Shown: one piece after another, positions 25,382-32,964 of the stretch
How the letters are laid out: the number at the start of each line of letters is the position of its first letter
Numbering within the stretch: position 1 is the first letter of the stretch
Assembly: GCF_900188345.1 (NCBI RefSeq)
Contig: NZ_FZOD01000021.1
Span: forward strand, 62,001-126,000
Length of the DNA: 64,000 nt
From: Streptosporangium subroseum
GTDB taxonomy: Bacteria > Actinomycetota > Actinomycetes > Streptosporangiales > Streptosporangiaceae
Reading direction: 5' to 3'
Translations under genes and position numbers: made by a program
The notes under the pieces: generated by a model
Database searches by the model: none
The model's input: the letters and a program-made list of their open reading frames with translations, nothing else
Told to the model about the DNA's origin: nothing

Positions 25382-26635
25382 ATGGCACAGTTGCTGCGGA
25401 GGCTCGACGACGAGGTCTACGTCGAGTACAACACGTTCGGGCTGGACGGCACCGACCTGCCGGAGTTGAGCTCCCCCACCGACGAGATCTACCACTTCGT
25501 CGCGGCCGTGCGGCTGGAGTCCTGGGACGCCGAGTCGGAGCCCGCGGACGCCTCGTGGACGCCGGTCAGTTCGGCGACGTTCGTCGCGGAGAGCGGTGTG
25601 GTCGCGATCGTCGCGATGATGGAAAACAGGGGGCATGACTTCCTGATCGGGCCGCCGCGTTTCGAGTACGGCGTGCACATGTACCTGCGTGAGCCCGCGC
25701 CGGGCGACGGGCATGCCACGGGTGAGTGCGAGGAGACGTGGCTGCTGAGGTTCTGGCCGATCCGGGATGTCTTCGACCCGATCACGCACGCGGCGCCGTT
25801 CTCCTATATCGCGCGCGGGGTGATGTATTACTCGATCGACCTCGAGCCCGAGCGGCTCGTGCAACCTCCGGCGCGGCGGGAGGCGCCGGTGCCGGTCTCG
25901 GCGGCGGCGGACTGGGCGTCGCTGCGCGCGGACCCGGACCTGGACACCTTCGACGGCTGGCTGCGCAGGTTGCGCCGCAAGGCCGAGGGCAGGGGCGTCA
26001 CCGTTCACGAGTTGCTGCGCGCGGCCGGGGTCGACATCGAGGACGGCGTGGACCTCACCCCGGCCTCCTGCACCCCGACGCGGGCGCGTGCGGGGCGGCG
26101 GTTCAAGGATCCGCTGATCGACCGCTACTGCGCCGAGCAGTCGCGGTGGGGCTCGTCGTCCGGGCAAGGCCTGAGCGAGGATCGGCTGCGCGAGTACGCC
26201 GACGGCGAGCGCATCGCCAAGGAGTTGTGCCGCGACGGCACGCGGACGTTCTCGGTGCCCGTCGAAGGTCGTGGCGCCCTGTATGTACCGGCGGGTGTCA
26301 GCCGCCGCGTGTGGCGGTGGGAGGACGACATGCTCGGCGGTGAGCTCATGGACGACGGGCTGACAGTGGATCGGCAGGTTCTGGCCAGAAACCCGTGGAC
26401 CAGGCAGATCCTCGTCTCCGGCATCGTGACGGTCCTGCGCCGCGATCACGACAGGCGCGGCTGTGACGACACCGTCTGGTATGTGGTGCGCGACGCCGAG
26501 CCGCACGAGGCGGCCAGGGTCCTGTGCGCGGAGGCCACCTGGGAGGAGGACCAGGATCGGCGCCGGGCTTTGGACGAGGTGGCCAGGGAGAAGCTGATCG
26601 ACCTGCGGGCCACCTACAGGAGCCGGGAGAGGTGA
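25382..26635 (+). CDS. hypothetical protein, family not recognised
   Basis: This 417-residue protein has consistent codon bias and AAGGGG ten bases before ATG 25382. I recognise no domain. It is soluble, with many Trp, Arg and Asp/Glu, has no signal peptide and no membrane segment. A central basic stretch (GWLRRLRRKAEGRGVTVHELLRAAG) might be a helical DNA- or RNA-binding segment. The C-terminal RRDHDRRGCDDTVWYVVRDAEPHEAARVLCAEATWEEDQ looks globular. It is preceded by an A/T-rich patch (25303-25335) that probably holds its promoter. Its neighbours give no functional hint. Confidence 0.7.
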   Translation: MAQLLRRLDDEVYVEYNTFGLDGTDLPELSSPTDEIYHFVAAVRLESWDAESEPADASWTPVSSATFVAESGVVAIVAMMENRGHDFLIGPPRFEYGVHMYLREPAPGDGHATGECEETWLLRFWPIRDVFDPITHAAPFSYIARGVMYYSIDLEPERLVQPPARREAPVPVSAAADWASLRADPDLDTFDGWLRRLRRKAEGRGVTVHELLRAAGVDIEDGVDLTPASCTPTRARAGRRFKDPLIDRYCAEQSRWGSSSGQGLSEDRLREYADGERIAKELCRDGTRTFSVPVEGRGALYVPAGVSRRVWRWEDDMLGGELMDDGLTVDRQVLARNPWTRQILVSGIVTVLRRDHDRRGCDDTVWYVVRDAEPHEAARVLCAEATWEEDQDRRRALDEVAREKLIDLRATYRSRER

Positions 26636-26668
26636 GGCCGGGCCTCGTCGCACGGCGGAAGAGATGCG

Positions 26669-27700
26669 CTACGGGGTGAGTACGACTTTTCCGGCGACGG
26701 TGCCGGATTCGGCCAGCCGTACGGCCTCGGCGATGCGGGTGAGCGGCAGCTGGGCGGCGATCTGGGCGGTGATGTCACCGCGCTGGAGGGCCGCGAAGAC
26801 CTGGGTGAGGTCGGTGCGCAACCGGGCGCGGAACCGGTCCTTGCTCAGGGCCCGTCCGGACCAGACGTTGAAGAAGTAGGCGCGGCGGCGGTTGGGCAGC
26901 GCGTTCCACAGCCACACCCGGCCGAGCAGCTTGAGCACGGGGCCCTGCTTGGACCCCTCGTCGTCCCGGGTGGAGGCGCTGCCGTAGGAGACGAGCGTGC
27001 CGCCGGGTGCGAGCAGGCGCCAGGAGTCGACGACGCCGCGGCCACCGACGTGGTCGAAGACGGCGTCCACCCCGGCGGGGGCGAGCTCGCGGACGCGTGC
27101 GGCGACGTTCTCGGTGCGGTAGTCGATCGGGACGACGCCGCGCTCGCGCAGGGTGTCGTGGTGGCGCACTGAGGCGGTGCCGATCACCTTCACGCCCGCA
27201 GCCTGCGCCAGCTGGACCAGGACCGAGCCCACGCCGCCGTTGGCGCCGTGTACCAGAACGATCTGCCCTGGGCGGATCCGTGCCTTGCGGTGCAGCATCT
27301 GCCAGGCGGTGATGCCGTTGACCACCACGGTCTCCGCCTCCGCCGCGCCGACCCCCTGGGGAACCTCCACCACGTCCGCCGCGTCGACGATCACATGGCT
27401 GGCCCAGCCGCCGACCTTGATCAGCGCGGCCACCCGGGTGCCGACCAGGCCGGGCTCGACACCCTCACCGGTCGCCAGCACCGTGCCGACCAGGTCGTAG
27501 CCGGGCACGAACGGGAACGCCGGCTGGTCGTAGTACCGGCCGCGGCGCATCTGCTGCTCGGCGAAGGAGACTCCGGTCGCCTCCATCCGGATCACGACCT
27601 GGCCCGGGCCGGCGGCGGGGACCGCTCCGTGCCGGATCTCCAGCCCTTCCGGCTCCACCTTGCCCGGCAGGAAGACCTCGACGAGTCCTTCGGTGTTCAT
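26669..27700 (-). CDS. zinc-type MDR quinone oxidoreductase
   Basis: This 343-residue medium-chain reductase is of the NADPH:quinone oxidoreductase type, without the Zn-binding Cys/His set. It shows GVSFAEQQMRRGRYYDQPAFPFVPGYDLVGTV, the cofactor motif VHGANGGVGSVLVQLAQ and FDHVGG. The frame extends to 27724, but GGAGG five bases before the ATG at 27700 fixes the start. It is divergent from a TetR gene, so its expression is probably induced by a compound that binds that repressor, perhaps an electrophilic quinone or enone. Confidence 0.88.
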   Translation of the reverse strand: MNTEGLVEVFLPGKVEPEGLEIRHGAVPAAGPGQVVIRMEATGVSFAEQQMRRGRYYDQPAFPFVPGYDLVGTVLATGEGVEPGLVGTRVAALIKVGGWASHVIVDAADVVEVPQGVGAAEAETVVVNGITAWQMLHRKARIRPGQIVLVHGANGGVGSVLVQLAQAAGVKVIGTASVRHHDTLRERGVVPIDYRTENVAARVRELAPAGVDAVFDHVGGRGVVDSWRLLAPGGTLVSYGSASTRDDEGSKQGPVLKLLGRVWLWNALPNRRRAYFFNVWSGRALSKDRFRARLRTDLTQVFAALQRGDITAQIAAQLPLTRIAEAVRLAESGTVAGKVVLTP

Positions 27701-27745
27701 GGCGTCCTCCGCTGTGTCGTACATCGCGTTACTGACTTTTTCTTT

Positions 27746-27762
27746 CGTTATAAGTTGTAACG
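27746..27762. promoter_or_regulatory. candidate TetR operator
   Basis: CGTTA-N7-TAACG lies in the A/T-rich gap between the divergent reductase and TetR genes. Wider arms GCGTTAC/GTAACGC span 27726-27763. On the minus strand TTGACA-N17-TTACAA overlaps the site, so binding would block the reductase promoter. Confidence 0.5.
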
Positions 27763-27851
27763 CAATGGAGGAGGAAGTGTCAATAGCAATCGTGATAGCC
27801 TCTAACTAAATTGTGAAGATGTAGCCGCGCAGTGCGGAGAGGTGGCAGGCC

Positions 27852-28499
27852 ATGGTGGAAACGGGCACGAAGAGCCCACGCGAGCGCTATCGCACTCAGG
27901 TACGCGCGGAGATCAAGGAACGCGCGTGGGAGCAGATCGCCACGGCCGGGGCGTCCGCGCTCTCCCTCAACGCGATCGCCAAGCAGATGGGTATGAGCGG
28001 CCCGGCGCTCTACCGGTACTTCGCCGCCCGCGACGAGTTGATCACCGAGCTCATCAGGGACGCGTACCGAAGTCTGGCCGACACCTTCCGCGCGGCCTCC
28101 GAGTCCGGCCCGGACCACGTCGCACTGGCCCACGCGCTACGCGGATGGGCGCTTGACGACCCTCACCGGTACTTCCTCATCTATGGCACACCCGTCCCCG
28201 GCTACCACGCGCCCGACGACATCACCGCGATCGCGTCCGAGATCATGACGACCCTGCTCGACGCCTGCACCGCGCTGGCCTCCGGCAGCCCTGCCACGCC
28301 GTTCGAAACGCATCTCGAAGGCCACCGGCAGTGGGCGGACGGCCACCCCGCGCCGCCCGCGGCCCTCCGCCGGGCCCTGACCTTCTGGACCCGGATGCAC
28401 GGCGTCCTGTCCCTGGAGCTCGCCGGCCACTTCACCGGGATGGGATTCGACCCCGCCCTGCTCTTCGCCGCCGAACTGGACGACCTGCCGGCGCACTGA
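27852..28499 (+). CDS. TetR/AcrR family transcriptional regulator
   Basis: This 215-residue repressor has an N-terminal TetR HTH (EQIATAGASALSLNAIAKQMGMSGPALYRYFAARDELITELI) and a ligand domain of the WHG type (LAHALRGWALDDPHRYFLIYGTPVPGYHAP). ATG 27852 follows GAGAGGTGG. It is divergent from the MDR reductase, its likely target. Confidence 0.9.
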   Translation: MVETGTKSPRERYRTQVRAEIKERAWEQIATAGASALSLNAIAKQMGMSGPALYRYFAARDELITELIRDAYRSLADTFRAASESGPDHVALAHALRGWALDDPHRYFLIYGTPVPGYHAPDDITAIASEIMTTLLDACTALASGSPATPFETHLEGHRQWADGHPAPPAALRRALTFWTRMHGVLSLELAGHFTGMGFDPALLFAAELDDLPAH

Positions 28500-28538
28500 C
28501 CACGCCGCTCCGCCCCGGCGTCGCGTGAAAGGCGTGGG

Positions 28539-29309
28539 TCAGGTGGCCGGCATGTTCAAAAGAAGCAGGGGTTGGGTGCTGGGCCGGGTCGAGCCGCCGG
28601 CGGGTTCGACGGTCAGTCCCATCTGCGTGGCGCCGGGGTCCGGTGCGGTCACCACCGGCGCCGTGTGGCCGCCGGTGTCGGGGCGCAGCAGTCCCGCCGA
28701 GCGGATCTGCCCGGGCGCGATCTGCCAGAGCTGGTAGGTCTGGTTCTGCGGCAGAGGGGCCAGCCCCGCGGCCAGGAACACCAGCCTGTCCTGCGACCGC
28801 GAAACGATCACGGTGCCGGTTCCGGCGCCGCCCTGTGCGGCGGGAGCGGTGATGGTCCGTGCGTCCGGCGCCGCGATCACCGCGGTGAGGTCGCGGTTAA
28901 CCTGTCGCACCTGCTCCAGCTGGTCCCGGGCCTGGATCGCGAGGACGCCGACCGTCACCGCGGCCGCCGTGGCGACGGCCGCGACCACCGCGGTCACCCG
29001 GGGCCACCACCTGGATCTCCCCGTCCGGCCGCGCCGGGAAGCGGAGGTCCGGGTGAGGGCCGGGGGCAGCTGGCGGACCTGGCCGATCTCGGCCATGACC
29101 CGGTCCTTCAGCCACGCCGGAGGCTCCACGGCGGCGGCCTGCCCCATCCGGGCGGCCGTCTCGGTGAGCCCGCGGATCTCCTGCGCGCACTCGGCGCACC
29201 GGTCAAGGTGCTCTTCGAAACGGCGCCGCTCCAACTCGTCGTCGATGGCGTCCAGCGCGTAGGCGCCCGCCAGCGTGTGCGGGTCGTGCCCGCCGGTCGT
29301 GGCGTTCAT
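28539..29309 (-). CDS. rskA: anti-sigma factor, RskA family
   Basis: This 256-residue membrane protein has an N-terminal zinc-binding anti-sigma motif (His34, Cys38, Cys41 in HLDRCAEC), one transmembrane helix at about residues 103-125 and an extracellular RskA domain (LVFLAAGLAPLPQNQTYQLWQI). Its ATG overlaps the sigma-factor TGA (ATGA), which couples translation and keeps the pair in balance. Known relatives are cut by regulated proteolysis to release the sigma factor. Confidence 0.9.
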   Translation of the reverse strand: MNATTGGHDPHTLAGAYALDAIDDELERRRFEEHLDRCAECAQEIRGLTETAARMGQAAAVEPPAWLKDRVMAEIGQVRQLPPALTRTSASRRGRTGRSRWWPRVTAVVAAVATAAAVTVGVLAIQARDQLEQVRQVNRDLTAVIAAPDARTITAPAAQGGAGTGTVIVSRSQDRLVFLAAGLAPLPQNQTYQLWQIAPGQIRSAGLLRPDTGGHTAPVVTAPDPGATQMGLTVEPAGGSTRPSTQPLLLLNMPAT

Positions 29310-29905
29310 CGTTCTACCCCCAGGCAGTCGCGAAGGCGGATCAGCCCGTCACGCATCCGGGTCTTCACCGTCGGCAACGGCACCGTCAGCAACTCGGCGA
29401 CCTCACGATAGGAGTATCCGCCGTAATACGCGAAAGTCACCGATTCGCGCTGCAGTGATGTCAACCCCTCCAGGCACCGGCGCAGCCGCTCACTCTCCAG
29501 CCGGCCCTGCACCGACTCGGCCACCTCGTCGAACGGGCGACGGACGTCCAGCCGGGCCGCGCGGTTCTCCCGATCGGTGGAGGCCTGCGCCGATCGCACC
29601 CGATCGATCGCCCGGCGGTGCGCGATCGTCATCACCCAGGCCAGCGCCGATCCCCGCTCCGGGTCATAGCGGGCGGCGCTGCGCCACACCTCCACCAGCA
29701 CCTCCTGCGTGACCTCCTCGCTGTGGGCCCGATCGCGTACCACCCGCAGCACCAGGCCGTACACCCGCGCCGCCACCAGCGCGTACACCCGCTCGAAAGC
29801 CGTCCGATCACCACGGGCGACCGAGCTCAGCAGCTCCTCCAGCTCCGGTGAGCGGTGACCGCCATGGTGGTCACCATCCGGGCGCGACTCGCGTTCCGGT
29901 CTCAT
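29306..29905 (-). CDS. sigK: ECF RNA polymerase sigma factor (SigK type)
   Basis: This 199-residue sigma factor shows region 2 (AFERVYALVAARVYGLVLRVVRD, EVTQEVLVEVWRSAARYDPERGSALAWVMTIAHRRAIDRVR) and region 4 (LTSLQRESVTFAYYGGYSYREVAELLTVPLPTVKTRMRDGLIRLRDCL). The frame continues upstream to 31648, but GGAGGAAGG just before the ATG at 29905 fixes the start. It pairs with the downstream RskA and is divergent from the DUF4331 operon, which may be its regulon (inference). Confidence 0.92.
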   Translation of the reverse strand: MRPERESRPDGDHHGGHRSPELEELLSSVARGDRTAFERVYALVAARVYGLVLRVVRDRAHSEEVTQEVLVEVWRSAARYDPERGSALAWVMTIAHRRAIDRVRSAQASTDRENRAARLDVRRPFDEVAESVQGRLESERLRRCLEGLTSLQRESVTFAYYGGYSYREVAELLTVPLPTVKTRMRDGLIRLRDCLGVER

Positions 29906-30226
29906 GAACCTTCCTCCGCCATCGAACCCCGACGCGTACGCATCTGCTTCGGAGCAGAGCCTTCCACGGATTGCCCGGAATCGAATGTTTGTCGCGCATC
30001 GTGATCCGAGGCGGCGTGGGCCCGAGGCGGGCAGGTGGAGAGCAGGTGGAGAAGGACACCCGCCGCGGTGGCGATCCGGGGCTCCAAAAAACCAGACGAT
30101 CCCGAGGCAATCCGAAAGCGGCTCCGCCGCGAATAGAGGGCCGAGGAACCCGGCCGGATCCTTCTGACCCCCCGACAACCACAGGCCGGTCACACCTGTA
30201 GACCGGTAGCCGAAAGGACCACTGCC
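29906..30226. other. intergenic region between sigK and the DUF4331 operon
   Basis: This 321-bp divergent promoter region has no credible ORF. A GAGGAACCC at about 30140 resembles an ECF -35 element, but I cannot assign a matching -10. GAAAGG before 30227 is the ribosome site of the DUF4331 gene. Confidence 0.4.
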
Positions 30227-31609
30227 ATGGAGCTCCGGATAAATCGGCGCGCCCTGATCGGCTTGGGCATCGCAGGGGCGTTGACCGCCTCCTCGTTCGT
30301 CCTGCTCAGAGCGGAGACCGGCACCGCGTCCTCGCACCGCGAAGCACCCATGATCGCGGGTGACCCGCGCAACGACAACACCGACGTGTACGCGTTCGTC
30401 AGTCCCGACAAGACCGGCACCGTAACCCTGATGGCCAACTTCATCCCGTTCGAGGAGCCGAACGGCGGGCCGAACTTCTACCAGTTCGACGTCAACTCCC
30501 GCTACAACATCAAGATCGACAGCAATGGCGACGCCGTGCCCGACGTCGTCTACCAGTGGACGTTCCGCAACGAGGACAGGCGCGGCAACGGCACCTTCCT
30601 CTACAACAACGGCCCGATCACCTCGCTGAACGACAAGAACCTGCTGCTTCGGCAGCGCTACAAGCTCACGAGGAGCACCGCTCACGGGACGCGGACCCTG
30701 GTCGCGAACGGCGTGGTGGCCCCAAGCAACACCGGCCCGGCCTCGATGCCCGACTACGGCGCGCTGCGCGCCCAGTCGATCAAGACCCTGCCCGGTGGCG
30801 GAAAGGTCTTCGCCGGCCAGTCGGACGAGGCGTTCTTCGCCGACCTGCGGGTCTTCGACCTGCTGTACGGCGGCAACCTGTCGGAGGTCGGCCAGGACAC
30901 GCTCAAGGGATACAACGTCCACAGCCTGGCCCTTCAGGTCCCCAAGGACGAGATCGCGCTCAAGGGTGACGCCAAGCGCAACCCCGTCGTCGGCGTCTGG
31001 TCCACCGTGGACAAGTGGAGCCCGAAGGGCTACGTCCAGGTTTCCCGCCTGGGACAGCCGCTGGTCAACGAGGTCGTGGTTCCGGCCGGGCTGAAGGACG
31101 CGTTCAACGCGCTGAGCCCGCACCAGGACGCCGGCGTCCCGGCCGTCGTCAAGCGCGTCACCAACCCGGAGGTGCCCAAGCTCCTCGCGGCCATCTACGG
31201 CCTCAAGGCGCCGAAGACCCCCCGTACGGACCTGGTCGAGATCTTCCTGACCGGAATCGCCAAGGCCAACGGCCCGATCAAGGCCGACCTCAACTCCCAG
31301 AGCCTCAACAAGGACGCGGGAAAGCTGCGCCCGTCGGAGATGCTGCGGCTCAACATGGCCATCGCCCCCGCCGCGACCCCGAACCGCCTCGGCGTGCTCG
31401 CCGGTGACCTTCAGGGCTTCCCGAACGGCCGCCGCCTCGGCGACGACGTGATCGACATCGCCCTCCAGGCGATGGCCGGCGCCGCCCAGACCGGCAAGCT
31501 CGTCGACGCACTGGCAAGCGGGGACAAGGTGGACGGCAACGACAGGCCGTTCGGCACGACGTTCCCCTACATCCCGCTTCCCGGCAACACGTCGGTCAAC
31601 GCGAGCTGA
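30227..31609 (+). CDS. secreted DUF4331 family protein
   Basis: This 460-residue exported protein has an N-terminal signal (NRRALIGLGIAGALTASSFVLL) and starts its domain with the family hallmark SSHREAPMIAGDPRNDNTDVYAFVSPD, followed by PNFYQFDVNSRYNIKIDSNGD and QTFRNE-type segments. DUF4331 proteins are secreted beta-rich proteins of unknown function. The Asp/Asn-rich loops suggest metal binding (inference). It is the first gene of an operon with a TPR protein and a NicO transporter. Confidence 0.9.
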   Translation: MELRINRRALIGLGIAGALTASSFVLLRAETGTASSHREAPMIAGDPRNDNTDVYAFVSPDKTGTVTLMANFIPFEEPNGGPNFYQFDVNSRYNIKIDSNGDAVPDVVYQWTFRNEDRRGNGTFLYNNGPITSLNDKNLLLRQRYKLTRSTAHGTRTLVANGVVAPSNTGPASMPDYGALRAQSIKTLPGGGKVFAGQSDEAFFADLRVFDLLYGGNLSEVGQDTLKGYNVHSLALQVPKDEIALKGDAKRNPVVGVWSTVDKWSPKGYVQVSRLGQPLVNEVVVPAGLKDAFNALSPHQDAGVPAVVKRVTNPEVPKLLAAIYGLKAPKTPRTDLVEIFLTGIAKANGPIKADLNSQSLNKDAGKLRPSEMLRLNMAIAPAATPNRLGVLAGDLQGFPNGRRLGDDVIDIALQAMAGAAQTGKLVDALASGDKVDGNDRPFGTTFPYIPLPGNTSVNAS

Positions 31610-31668
31610 TCCGACAGTCGCGGGGCACGGCTCGTCCGGGCCCCGCACCCGGTCCTGAGGGGATCATC

Positions 31669-32964
31669 GTGAAGATTTCTGCAAGAGCCCGGATCGCGGC
31701 GGGCGTGCTGGGTCTGGCCGTGGCGCTGACGCTGGGAGCCGCTCTGATCCCCGGCGAGCGGCAGCCGCCGGAGGCGATCGCGGCCGCCTCCGGCCGGCTC
31801 GCCGAGACGCCGGTCTCGGCCGCCTCGCTCACCACCGCGATCGAGGCGCTGACCAACCGGCTCCGGCGGCTGCCCAAGGACCACCAGGCCTGGTCCCAGC
31901 TCGGCTCGGCGTACGTCCAGCAGGCCCGCCTCACCGCCGACCCGTCCTTCTACCCCCGTGCCGAGCGGGCGCTGGCCAGGGCCATCGCACTGAGCCCCGG
32001 TGACTTCGCCGCGCTGACCGGCCAGGCCGCACTCGCCGCCGGCCGTCACGACTTCGCCGAGGCCGTACGGCTGGCCGGGCTGTCGGTGGCCGCGAACCCC
32101 TACGGCCAGGGCGCCCAGGCGGTGCTGGCCGACGCCTACACCCAGCTCGGCCGGTACGGCGAGGCCACGCGGGCGATCGACAGGATGATGGAGCTGCGCC
32201 CCGGGGTCGCGGCCTTTACCAGGGCCTCCTACGACGCCGAGCTGCGGGGCGACCGCACCACGGCCCGCCGCATGCTGGAGCACGCCCTCGCCGACGCCTT
32301 CTCTCCCGCCGACGTCGCCTACTGCCGTCACTATCTCGGCGAGCTCGCCCTGCACTCCGGTGACCTGCGCGAGGCCGGCGAGCAGTATCGCCTCGCGCTG
32401 AAGGCGGCCCCCGACTTCACTCCGGCCCTCGCCGGGGTCGCCAGGGCCGCCGCGCTCGACGGCCGGACGGCCGAGGCGATCGAGCTCTACGCCACCGTGG
32501 TCGGGCGGCTGCCCCTGGCCCAGTACGTGGTCGAGTACGCCGAGGTGCTGTCGAAGGCGGGCAAGGATCCCTCCGAGCAGTGGACGTTGCTGCGCGCGCA
32601 GCGGGACCTGATGACGGAGGCCGGGGTCAGGGACGACCTGACCTGGGCCGAGTTCGAAGCCGACCACGGCTCGCCGTCGCGAGCCGTCACCCACGCCAGG
32701 GCCGAGTACGCGCGCAACCCCAACGTGGTCGCCGCCGACGTCCTGGCCTGGGCCCTGCACCGCGACGGCCGGGACCGCGAGGCCCTGCCGTACGCGAAGA
32801 AGGCCACCGCCACCGGCTGGCACAACGCCCTCCTTCACCGTCATCGCGCGGAGATAGAACGCTCCCTGGGCCTGGCCGCGGACGCCAGACGTTCCCTGGC
32901 CCGCGCCCGCGCCGCCAATCCCGCCTTCTCCGCAGCCCTCCCCGCTCTCGCGAGGTTCTCATGA
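31669..32964 (+). CDS. exported TPR repeat protein
   Basis: This 431-residue protein has an N-terminal signal or anchor segment (AAGVLGLAVALTLGAALI) and then tandem tetratricopeptide-type helices: DHQAWSQLGSAYVQQARL, ERALARAIALSPGDFAALTGQAALAAG, GQGAQAVLADAYTQLGRYGEATRAID, and four or more further units. GTG 31669 follows GAGGGGATC. Its stop overlaps the next ATG (ATGA at 32961-32964), so it is translationally coupled to the NicO transporter and probably scaffolds it or DUF4331 at the outer membrane face. Confidence 0.85.
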   Translation: MKISARARIAAGVLGLAVALTLGAALIPGERQPPEAIAAASGRLAETPVSAASLTTAIEALTNRLRRLPKDHQAWSQLGSAYVQQARLTADPSFYPRAERALARAIALSPGDFAALTGQAALAAGRHDFAEAVRLAGLSVAANPYGQGAQAVLADAYTQLGRYGEATRAIDRMMELRPGVAAFTRASYDAELRGDRTTARRMLEHALADAFSPADVAYCRHYLGELALHSGDLREAGEQYRLALKAAPDFTPALAGVARAAALDGRTAEAIELYATVVGRLPLAQYVVEYAEVLSKAGKDPSEQWTLLRAQRDLMTEAGVRDDLTWAEFEADHGSPSRAVTHARAEYARNPNVVAADVLAWALHRDGRDREALPYAKKATATGWHNALLHRHRAEIERSLGLAADARRSLARARAANPAFSAALPALARFS

